Assembly (NCBI GenBank): GCA_902478705.1 | Contig: CABSMB010000009.1 | Span: 1 to 15,848, forward strand | Source: an uncultured Collinsella sp. | GTDB lineage: Bacteria > Actinomycetota > Coriobacteriia > Coriobacteriales > Coriobacteriaceae | Length of the DNA: 15,848 nucleotides | Reading direction: 5' to 3' | Part shown: one piece after another, positions 6,624 through 12,842 of the stretch | Layout of the letters: each line of letters starts with the position of its first letter | Numbering within the stretch: position 1 is the first letter of the stretch | The notes under the pieces: generated by a model | Seen by the model: the letters and a program-made list of their open reading frames with translations, nothing else | Database searches by the model: none | Told to the model about the DNA's origin: nothing | Made by a program: the position numbers and the translations under genes

Positions 6624-9305
6624 ATGGCACAGACCACGACAGATTCTTCCGCCAGCACCGTTTCCGGCGCCGGCGCCGCCAGCTCGTTCTCGGGCGGCAC
6701 GGGCACCGAGGCCGAGTTCGGCTCGCTCGGTGCGCTCTCCCCCCCCTGGTGGGAGCCCGAGGACGGCAGCGAGCCCGAACCATGGCTCACGCCCGATCAG
6801 GCCTTCGAGCGCTTCTTTGAATGGACGAGCGACCGCGGCATTGAGCTGTGGGACCACCAAGAAGAGGCCCTGATGGACCTAGCCGCCGGTGACCATGTCA
6901 TTTTGGGCACGCCGACCGGCTCCGGCAAGTCGCTTGTCGCGCTGGGCATGCTCTTTATGGGCATGGCGCAGGGCAAGCGCTGCTATTACACGGCCCCCAT
7001 CAAGGCCCTGGTCAGCGAGAAGTTTTTTGACCTGGTGCAGGTGCTCGGCCGCGATAACGTCGGCATGATCACCGGCGACACGCATATCAACACCAAGGCG
7101 CCCGTCATTTGCTGCACAGCCGAGATCCTTGCCAACGACGCGCTGCGCGAAGGCGAGGATGCCGATGTGGGCTGCGTCGCCATGGACGAGTTCCACTACT
7201 TTGCCGACCCCGACCGCGGCTGGGCCTGGCAGGTGCCGCTGCTCACCCTGCCCCACACGCAATTCATGCTTATGAGCGCCACGCTCGGCGACGTCACCGC
7301 GATCGCCGCCTCGCTCGAGGAGCACACCGGCGCCACCTGCGACCTGGTCGTCGACGCCCCGCGCCCCGTGCCGCTGAGCTACGACTACGTGACGACCTCG
7401 CTCGAGGGCACCGTCGAGCTCGCGATGCGTCGCGGCGAGGCCCCGCTCTACATCGTGCACTTTAGCCAGGATGCCGCGCTTGCAACGGCACAGTCACTCG
7501 CCAACTTTGGCATCGCCAGCAAGGAGCAGCGCGAGGCCATCAAAGAGGCGGCCAAGGGCACGAGTTTCTCAACCGCCTTCGGCAAGATCCTCAAGCGTCT
7601 GCTTGGCTGCGGCGTCGGCGTGCACCACGCCGGCATGCTGCCGCGCTATCGCTTGCTGGTCGAGCGCCTGGCGCAGCAGGGCCTGCTGCCCGTCATCTGC
7701 GGCACCGATACGCTCGGCGTCGGCATCAACGTGCCCATCCACACCGTGGTGCTCACCGCGCTCACCAAGTTCGACGGATACAAGATGCGTCGCCTGCGCG
7801 CCCGCGAGTTCCATCAGATTGCCGGCCGCGCCGGCCGCTCGGGCTTTGACACCGAGGGCATGGTCATTGCCGAGGCACCGGAGCACGAGATCGAGAACGC
7901 CAAGCTCATGGCCAAGGCAGGCGACGACCCCAAAAAACTCCGCAAGATCAAAAAGAAGAAGGCCCCCGAGGGCTTTGTCACCTGGAACAAGCAGACCTTT
8001 GAGCGCCTGATCGAGACGCAGCCCGAGACACTCAAGCCGCGTCTGCGCATCACGCACTCCATGGTGATTAGCGTGGTCGAGCAGGGCGGCGACGCCCGCG
8101 CCCGCGTACACGACCTCATCGAGACGAGCCTGCAAACGCCTGAGGAAAAGGCGAAGCTCGAGGTTCGCGCCGATGAGATCTTTGCCACGCTCATCGACTC
8201 CGGCGTCGTCGTGCGCACCGAGGTGCCGCCCGCACCCGACGCCCCGGCTGACGCCGCGCCTGACATCGACTACGCACTGACGGTCGACCTGCCCGAGGAC
8301 TTTGCGCTCGATCAGCCGCTTTCGCCGTTCCTTCTCGCCGCGCTGGAGCTGCTCGACCCCGAGAGCGAGACCTATACCATGGATCTGATCTCTATGGTCG
8401 AGGCCACGCTCGAGGACCCCAAACAGGTGCTGCGCGCACAGGAGCGCGCCGCACGTGATCGCGCCATGGCCGAGATGAAGGCCGACGGCGTCGAATATGA
8501 GAAGCGCCTGGAGCGCATCCAGGATGTCACCTACGAAAAGCCGCTCGAGGACCTGCTCGATGCCGCCTTCGACAAGTACTGCCAAGAAGTGCCCTGGGCC
8601 AACGACTACCAGCTCTCGCCCAAGAGCGTCCTGCGCGACATGCTGGAGAGCGCGAGTGATTTTAAGGGCTATATCCAAAAGCTCGGCATCGCCCGCTCCG
8701 AGGGTATTCTGCTGCGCTACCTGGCCGAGGCCTACCGTTCCCTCGATCGCACCGTGCCCATCGAGAAGCGCGATGAGCGCTTGCGCGACATCATTTCGTG
8801 GCTCGGCTTTGTGGTGCGCTCGGTCGACTCGAGTCTGGTGGACGAGTGGGAGAACGCCGGCAACCCGGCCGCCCTCGACGCCGCGCCGCCGCAGGGCATC
8901 GATGAGGTTGTGGCAGACCGCCGCGGCTGCACGCTGCTGGTGCGCAACGCGCTTTTCCGCCGCGTGACCCTTGCGGCCCGCGGGCACGTCCGTGCCTTGG
9001 GCGAGCTTGACGAGGATTGGGGCATGAGCGAGGTTCGCTGGCAAAAGGCACTCGACGCCTACCATGAGCAGCACGAGGAGATCCTCACCGACGGCGACGC
9101 CCGCAGCGCAGCGATGTTCAGCATCGACGAGAGCGATGAGAAGACCGATCACGTGTGGCACGTACATCAGATCTTTGCCGACGAGGATGGCGACCACGAC
9201 TTTGGCATCATGGGCGATGTCGATCTGGACGCCACGCAAGACGGCGGCGAGGTCATCTTCAAGAACTATCGCGTCGGCTTTATCGAGGATTTGCTCGAGG
9301 ATTAG
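6624..9305 (+). CDS. Ski2-like DExH RNA helicase with DUF3516-type C-terminus
   Basis: An 893-residue protein when read from the ATG at 6624; an in-frame ATG at 6588 is less likely because it overlaps the probable -10. After a Ser/Gly/Ala-rich N-terminus come WDHQEEAL (Q79), Walker A GTPTGSGKS (95-103), TAPIKALVSEK (motif Ia), the DEFH box (188-191), MSATLG (motif III, 217-222), GVGVHHAGMLPRYR, TDTLGVGINVP (motif V) and QIAGRAGR (motif VI, 398-405). A long C-terminal region of mixed helices follows, as in actinobacterial helicases carrying DUF3516. Family members unwind RNA or RNA-DNA using ATP; the exact role of this branch is not established. A run of eight C (6739-6746) lies at codons 39-41. 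The gene ends before a strong bidirectional terminator. Confidence 0.92.
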   Translation: MAQTTTDSSASTVSGAGAASSFSGGTGTEAEFGSLGALSPPWWEPEDGSEPEPWLTPDQAFERFFEWTSDRGIELWDHQEEALMDLAAGDHVILGTPTGSGKSLVALGMLFMGMAQGKRCYYTAPIKALVSEKFFDLVQVLGRDNVGMITGDTHINTKAPVICCTAEILANDALREGEDADVGCVAMDEFHYFADPDRGWAWQVPLLTLPHTQFMLMSATLGDVTAIAASLEEHTGATCDLVVDAPRPVPLSYDYVTTSLEGTVELAMRRGEAPLYIVHFSQDAALATAQSLANFGIASKEQREAIKEAAKGTSFSTAFGKILKRLLGCGVGVHHAGMLPRYRLLVERLAQQGLLPVICGTDTLGVGINVPIHTVVLTALTKFDGYKMRRLRAREFHQIAGRAGRSGFDTEGMVIAEAPEHEIENAKLMAKAGDDPKKLRKIKKKKAPEGFVTWNKQTFERLIETQPETLKPRLRITHSMVISVVEQGGDARARVHDLIETSLQTPEEKAKLEVRADEIFATLIDSGVVVRTEVPPAPDAPADAAPDIDYALTVDLPEDFALDQPLSPFLLAALELLDPESETYTMDLISMVEATLEDPKQVLRAQERAARDRAMAEMKADGVEYEKRLERIQDVTYEKPLEDLLDAAFDKYCQEVPWANDYQLSPKSVLRDMLESASDFKGYIQKLGIARSEGILLRYLAEAYRSLDRTVPIEKRDERLRDIISWLGFVVRSVDSSLVDEWENAGNPAALDAAPPQGIDEVVADRRGCTLLVRNALFRRVTLAARGHVRALGELDEDWGMSEVRWQKALDAYHEQHEEILTDGDARSAAMFSIDESDEKTDHVWHVHQIFADEDGDHDFGIMGDVDLDATQDGGEVIFKNYRVGFIEDLLED

Positions 9306-9326
9306 CCGGACGCAATGGAACGAAAC

Positions 9327-9368
9327 AAAGCGGGGCCGCTGGCAGCATCGCCAGCGGCCCCGCTTTTT
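9327..9368. terminator. Strong bidirectional intrinsic terminator
   Basis: AAAGCGGGGCCGCTGGC (9327-9343) pairs perfectly with 9350-9366 around the loop AGCATC, giving a 14-bp GC-rich stem plus 3 A-T pairs. TTTTT follows on the plus strand and TTTGTTT on the minus strand. It sits between the convergent helicase and DUF2130 genes and serves both. Confidence 0.93.
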
Positions 9369-9385
9369 GCGCGATACGCTATCCT

Positions 9386-11143
9386 CTACTCGGCATCCTC
9401 GACCTCATACGAATCGGCCTCGGCGGGCTCATCGTCCGCGCCCGTTGCCGTCTCGCGCGCCTCGTCAAACGCCGCCTTCATGGTCTTGTTGCCCCAAGTG
9501 AGCTTGCGGATTGTAAGCTCATCAGCCTTATTGTGGGCCAAGCGCAGGTTCTCGGTACTGCGACGCAGGTCGTCTTTGGTCTTCTCGAGCTGTTTGATGG
9601 CAGCGTCGATCTCCTTGATGGCCGATTCGAACTGTTTGCTCGCCAAGTTGTAGTTGCGCGAGAAACCATCCTTGAACTTTTCCATCTTGGCTTCGAAGTT
9701 CGTGACGTCGATATTCTGCTGTTTGTACTCCGCCAGCTCCTGCTTATAGCGCAGCGAGCCCATAGCAGCATTGCGCAGCAGCGTGATCATGGGAATGAAG
9801 AACTGCGGGCGGATCACGTACATCTTCTCGTAGCGATAGCTCACGTCCACGATACCCGCGTTATAGAGCTCACTCTCGGGCTCGAGCAGGGTGCAGAGCA
9901 CCGCGTACTCGCAGCCTTTCTGTCGGCGATCGTGGTCGAGCTTCTTAAAGAAATCCTCGTTCTTGTGCTTGGTCGCGGTCTCGTCGTTCTCATTTTTCAT
10001 CTCGAACATAATCGAGATGATCTCGTTGCCGCTCGCGTCGCACTCACGGAAAATGAAGTCACCCTTGGTGCCCTCGGATGCATCGTTGTCTTTCTCGAAA
10101 TACGCGCTGGGAAACGCCGTCATACGCAAGCGATTGAACTCGGTCTCGCAGTGCTGCTCGAGCGACTCGCCCACCATCTTGGTGGACAGGCGTACCTTCA
10201 TGTCCTTCAGGCGCTCAATCTCTTCGTCCTTATAGCGAATCAGCTCATCGCTCGCACGCTTGGCCTGTGCAAGCTCGAGCTCGTGGGCAGCCTTGGCCTG
10301 CTCCTCGCGAGAATCGCGCACCGCAAGCTCGCTCGTGAGCTTCGCGCGTGCCTCATCGCGCTCACGCTCCGCCGCGGCGACCGCCTCCGACAGGTTCATT
10401 TTTGCCGTCAGCTCTTGCTCGCGCAGCTGCGCACGCAGACCCTCTACCTCCTGCGCAGACTGAGCCTTTGCGGCGGAGAACTTCTCCTGTACCTTCGCCT
10501 GATAGTCTGCAAGTGTGCGCTCGGCTTCGCTGCGAGCGGCATCAAGCTCGCGCTGCGACTCGGCAGCGGCAGCGGCAAGCGCCATCTCCTGGGCCTTGCC
10601 TGCCGCGGAGAGCTTCGCCTGCAGCTCGGCAATCTGGGCATCGCGTGCGGACAGGTCATTTTGAGCGGCATTGCGCACCGCGGCCTCGGCAAGCTTGGCT
10701 TCGTCATCCTTGCGCCCCAGCTGCGCACGCAGACTATCGATCTCGCGCTGCAGCTCGGCGTTTTCCTTTTGAGCATCGGCACGAGCCTCAACAGCCGCAC
10801 GCTGGCTTGCGCTCTCGCGCTCTGCGGCAGCACCCTCGAGCTTGGCACGCAGCTCGGCAAGCTCGGCGTCGCGCTTGGCAACTTCCTGCGCCAGTTCCTG
10901 AGCCGCAGCGTTTTTCTGCTCAACGAGTCGAGCGTTACGCTCCGACTCCGCTTCCTGCAAGGCGGCAGCCGAGCGCGAGCGCTCAAGCTCCAAAGCCTGC
11001 TCGCCCTCGCGCTGGACGGCCTTCACGCGTTCATCTAGGTCGCGCGAGAACTCCGCATCGCGCACCTGTTTGACGATGTCCGCATAGCCGGACGCATCGA
11101 CCTTAAAGACTTCGCCGCAATGCGGGCACTTGATCTCGTTCAT
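9386..11143 (-). CDS. DUF2130 family coiled-coil protein with nuclease-like motif
   Basis: A 585-residue protein; GAGGAG lies 5 nt before the ATG. The N-terminus has a CPHCGEVF knuckle (C6, C9) with no second Cys pair nearby. Residues 25-315 are an unbroken Ala/Glu/Arg/Gln-rich coiled coil. The C-terminal domain (about 315-525) carries the DUF2130 core: MVGESLEQHCETEFN, KGDFIFRE (D362), IMFEMKNE (E381, K383) and KLDHDRRQKGCEYAVL. A shorter coiled coil (WGNKTMKAAFDE region preceded by KQLEKTKDDLRR) and an acidic tail end the protein. The D...E-x-K arrangement resembles a PD-(D/E)XK nuclease active site, so a DNA-acting, RmuC-like role is possible (inference). Family function is not established. 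It has its own short upstream region after the terminator of the preceding gene. Confidence 0.88.
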   Translation of the reverse strand: MNEIKCPHCGEVFKVDASGYADIVKQVRDAEFSRDLDERVKAVQREGEQALELERSRSAAALQEAESERNARLVEQKNAAAQELAQEVAKRDAELAELRAKLEGAAAERESASQRAAVEARADAQKENAELQREIDSLRAQLGRKDDEAKLAEAAVRNAAQNDLSARDAQIAELQAKLSAAGKAQEMALAAAAAESQRELDAARSEAERTLADYQAKVQEKFSAAKAQSAQEVEGLRAQLREQELTAKMNLSEAVAAAERERDEARAKLTSELAVRDSREEQAKAAHELELAQAKRASDELIRYKDEEIERLKDMKVRLSTKMVGESLEQHCETEFNRLRMTAFPSAYFEKDNDASEGTKGDFIFRECDASGNEIISIMFEMKNENDETATKHKNEDFFKKLDHDRRQKGCEYAVLCTLLEPESELYNAGIVDVSYRYEKMYVIRPQFFIPMITLLRNAAMGSLRYKQELAEYKQQNIDVTNFEAKMEKFKDGFSRNYNLASKQFESAIKEIDAAIKQLEKTKDDLRRSTENLRLAHNKADELTIRKLTWGNKTMKAAFDEARETATGADDEPAEADSYEVEDAE

Positions 11144-11201
11144 ACCAGCTCCTCGATGGACGCAAATTTCAACCGCCTACACTCTACCGCGCCATGCGGA
11201 C

Positions 11202-11236
11202 AAAAAAGGCGCCGCCGCCAGAATGGCAACGGCGCC
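11202..11236 (-). terminator. Terminator after the metallophosphoesterase gene
   Basis: On the minus strand GGCGCCG (11236-11230) pairs with CGGCGCC (11214-11208), with an inner GCC/GGC stem, directly followed by six T (11207-11202). It separates this transcript from the DUF2130 gene. Confidence 0.8.
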
Positions 11237-11237
11237 A

Positions 11238-11274
11238 GAACCACCACAAAGGTACCTGTCCTTTGTGGTGGTTC
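11238..11274. repeat. 15-bp perfect hairpin repeat (REP-like)
   Basis: GAACCACCACAAAGG (11238-11252) pairs perfectly with 11260-11274 around the 7-nt loop TACCTGT. It lies between the metallophosphoesterase stop and the terminator, forming a tandem double hairpin. The long perfect stem outside a terminator context suggests a dispersed palindromic repeat. Confidence 0.85.
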
Positions 11275-11279
11275 GAGAA

Positions 11280-11825
11280 CTACAGTCCAAAGAAGCCAAG
11301 GATTTGATCTCGGCTTACGGGCTTGTACTCGTTGGCATCGAGACCAACATCGTAGCGAAAGATAGGGCGCTCGCGGTCGCGGTTACGCGTGTTGGTGCGG
11401 TCTCCCCTGCTGTGGATATGCCCGTGCAGCATAATGGCACCGCGCGCCTTGCCGTTCCAGCTGAGCATGGGGTAGTGGCTCAAAACCAGGCGATGCCCTT
11501 TAGCATAGCCGGGGGCAATCTCCAGGTAATCGAGTACGTTATCCCAAATGTGCGGTGCGTCCGGATCTTCCCAATCGCCGTCATGGTTACCCCGTATGAG
11601 CGTCACGTTTTGGCAGGCAATTCGCTCGCGCAGACACACGGCCTCCGCCATGGGCAGCCGATACGTAAAGTCTCCCAGGATGTAGAGGCGGTCGTCCGCA
11701 GCAACGCACTCGTTAATGGCGTCAATAACCTTGCGGTTCATCTCCTCGACAGAGGCGAACGGCCGATCCATATCGTGCAGGATATTCGTATCGCCCAAGT
11801 GCAGGTCGGCGGTAAACCACATCAT
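11280..11825 (-). CDS. Calcineurin-like metallophosphoesterase
   Basis: About 181 residues. All metal-site motifs of the family are present in order: FTADLHLGD (DxH), YILGDFTYR (GD), LIRGNHDG (GNHD), LVLSHYPM and LHGHIHS (GHxH). Such enzymes hydrolyse phosphomono- or diesters with two metal ions; the substrate is not evident. The small size and absence of signal or membrane segments imply a cytosolic enzyme. The ATG at 11825 is preferred because GAGGG lies 8 nt upstream and the protein then begins MMWFTADLH as relatives do; an in-frame ATG at 11840 has no ribosome site. It follows the 59-residue acidic protein gene, and a TATACT box in the gap may give it separate expression. Confidence 0.9.
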   Translation of the reverse strand: MMWFTADLHLGDTNILHDMDRPFASVEEMNRKVIDAINECVAADDRLYILGDFTYRLPMAEAVCLRERIACQNVTLIRGNHDGDWEDPDAPHIWDNVLDYLEIAPGYAKGHRLVLSHYPMLSWNGKARGAIMLHGHIHSRGDRTNTRNRDRERPIFRYDVGLDANEYKPVSRDQILGFFGL

Positions 11826-11864
11826 CGTCTGTGCCCTCATTTCGCAACGCGTCTAACACGTGCC

Positions 11865-11870
11865 TAGTAT
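11865..11870 (-). promoter_or_regulatory. Possible -10 box for the metallophosphoesterase gene
   Basis: TATACT on the minus strand lies about 40 bp before the chosen start. The hexamer 17 bp upstream (TAACCG) is a poor -35, so this is only suggestive. Confidence 0.3.
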
Positions 11871-11891
11871 ACAGACGCTTTGGCGCCGCGG

Positions 11892-12071
11892 TTACCCAAA
11901 GAGCCCGCCAAACAATCCACGGCGGCGCTTGTCATTCTTTTTCGATGCGTCGCCTTGCGTGTTCTTATCCTTCCGCTTTTTCCGATCCTGCTCCAGCTCA
12001 TCGTCATCAAGCAGCAAGTCCCACTCAAACGGATCATCCGTCAGATCGAACAGGTCGTCGTCATCAAACAT
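11892..12071 (-). CDS. 59-residue small acidic/basic hypothetical protein
   Basis: The protein starts MFDDDDLFDLTDDPFEW, continues with a second acidic block (LLLDDDELEQD), then a very basic stretch (RKKRKDKN) and a C-terminal KRRRGLFGGLFG. GGGGAG lies 6-7 nt before the ATG. The gene begins 18 bp after the HIRAN gene stop and precedes the metallophosphoesterase gene by 66 bp, so it is probably part of one operon. The segregated charge and Gly/Phe-rich tail suggest a partly disordered protein. I do not recognise the family. The ribosome site, start, stop and tight spacing support it as a real gene. Confidence 0.7.
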   Translation of the reverse strand: MFDDDDLFDLTDDPFEWDLLLDDDELEQDRKKRKDKNTQGDASKKNDKRRRGLFGGLFG

Positions 12072-12089
12072 GACAGTCTCCCCTAACGG

Positions 12090-12416
12090 CTAGCGGGCAT
12101 CCGCCACATAAAGGCCAACGCGCACCTGATGCCAGGGGCTGCGTTCGGGCGCAACCTGCTGCACACGGGCCTCGAATACGTCTTCGTGCCCGTAATACAT
12201 CATCACGGACAGCGGGCCGACCTCATTTCCCGGAACATAGCCGAGCTTAGTCTTGCCATAATAGATCGCGACCGCCTCGGGATCATGGGGGTTATCGCGC
12301 TCGGCACACAGTGTCAGCTTATCGCCTGCTTTTAGATCACCCAGGACCAATGCGCCGTCGGCATACTGAAATCCTGCGATGTGAAACGATGAAAGGACAC
12401 GTGAAGGCTCGTACAT
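12090..12416 (-). CDS. HIRAN-domain protein
   Basis: A 108-residue protein that is essentially one HIRAN domain: SSFHIAGFQYADG (about 9-21), LKAGDKLTLCAERDNPHD (28-45), then PEAVAIYYGKTKLGYVPGNE (46-65), and a C-terminal strand VRVGLYV. HIRAN domains occur alone in bacteria or fused to SNF2 helicases such as HLTF, where they bind free DNA 3' ends; the standalone forms are uncharacterised. GAGGAG lies 5-6 nt before the ATG. It heads a probable operon with the 59-residue protein and the metallophosphoesterase. A role in handling damaged nucleic acid is inference from the domain. A TATAAG box (12460-12455) lies upstream, but no good -35 was found. Confidence 0.9.
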   Translation of the reverse strand: MYEPSRVLSSFHIAGFQYADGALVLGDLKAGDKLTLCAERDNPHDPEAVAIYYGKTKLGYVPGNEVGPLSVMMYYGHEDVFEARVQQVAPERSPWHQVRVGLYVADAR

Positions 12417-12529
12417 AACAGCTCCTCTAACGGCCGGAATAACCGGCGCTTAACCTTATAGAGAAGTCTACGAAGTCGTGCGGACACAAATTCATACGCC
12501 CGTGTCTTTTCGACCGTTTGTCGCGACGC

Positions 12530-12558
12530 TTGCGCGATGGAACGCTTGCAGATAAGAT
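12530..12558 (+). promoter_or_regulatory. Plus-strand promoter opposing the 27-residue peptide gene
   Basis: TTGCGC (12530-12535), a 17-bp spacer and TAAGAT (12553-12558) would start an RNA near 12565. It would run through the 3' region and coding sequence of the peptide gene on the other strand. No plus-strand gene lies ahead of it, so an antisense RNA is the natural reading. Its end point is not clear. Confidence 0.45.
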
Positions 12559-12652
12559 AGGAATACGGATGGCACCCGTTGCCGCGGGTCTTGCCAACTC
12601 CGATACACGTTTACATCGTGAGAAGTGGCCGTCTTCGCTTACGCGGGGGCGG

Positions 12653-12736
12653 CTATTTCGTTCGGCCGATAAACAGGCCGAGTTCAATAGCCGCGATCAA
12701 CAACGCCAATAACGAAATAACATCGCTTACGCTCAT
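12653..12736 (-). CDS. 27-residue membrane peptide, candidate type I (holin-like) toxin
   Basis: The peptide starts MSVSDVISLLALLIAAIELG and ends with a short positively charged tail (GRTK). It is one hydrophobic helix (about 6-23). Length, MSVxD start, single helix and basic tail match the putative holin-like toxins and BsrE/TxpA-type type I toxins. AAGGG lies 7 nt before the ATG, but it is locked in an 11-bp hairpin. A promoter on the opposite strand points into the gene. The 425-bp stretch between the HIRAN and aldehyde dehydrogenase genes holds no other convincing gene, and a long untranslated 3' region fits a type I locus. Toxicity is inferred only. Confidence 0.6.
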   Translation of the reverse strand: MSVSDVISLLALLIAAIELGLFIGRTK

Positions 12737-12737
12737 A

Positions 12738-12762
12738 CCAATTCCCTTCTAAAGGGAGTTGG
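12738..12762 (-). promoter_or_regulatory. Hairpin sequestering the peptide gene's ribosome binding site
   Basis: On the minus strand CCAACTCCCTT (12762-12752) pairs with AAGGGAATTGG (12748-12738), 10 of 11 pairs, around the loop TAG. The Shine-Dalgarno AAGGG is wholly within the 3' arm and one base separates the hairpin from the ATG. Such occlusion is a known translation brake in type I toxin messages. Confidence 0.75.
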
Positions 12763-12784
12763 CCCATCCGTACCCCATAGCAGT

Positions 12785-12813
12785 AGTCTATCGCAAATTG
12801 CGGCTAATAGGAA
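12785..12813 (-). promoter_or_regulatory. Candidate promoter of the 27-residue peptide gene
   Basis: TTCCTA (12813-12808), a 17-bp spacer and TAGACT (12790-12785) on the minus strand would start transcription about 40 nt before the ATG, so the message would carry the sequestering hairpin. The match to consensus is modest. Confidence 0.35.
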
Positions 12814-12833
12814 CACTTGTTCGTATGAGCCGC
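12800..12833 (-). terminator. Possible weak terminator after the aldehyde dehydrogenase gene
   Basis: GCGGCT (12833-12828, minus strand) pairs with AGCCGC (12805-12800). An inner GAACA/TGTTC hairpin (12811-12822) gives a stacked or cruciform fold. It is followed by AATTT, a poor U-tract, so termination is uncertain. Confidence 0.35.
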
Positions 12834-12842
12834 GCTATTTTT

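Noticed and set aside
7569..9239. 556-codon minus-strand open frame inside the helicase gene
   Set aside because: A shadow of a GC-rich gene: the plus strand has all helicase motifs, while this frame has no domain and no ribosome site.
9155..11038. 627-codon plus-strand open frame opposite the DUF2130 gene
   Set aside because: Its Leu/Ala/Arg-rich sequence is the complement of the coiled-coil codons. It would also run through the strong terminator at 9327-9368.
12518..12712. 64-codon plus-strand open frame in the HIRAN to aldehyde dehydrogenase gap
   Set aside because: No ribosome site and no hydrophobic or domain pattern. Its start lies before the proposed plus-strand promoter, so the region fits an antisense RNA better.
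108..12833. Possible CRISPR array or tandem repeats
   Set aside because: Only isolated inverted pairs were seen (1-146, 6380-6501, 11238-11274). No direct repeats with regular spacers occur.
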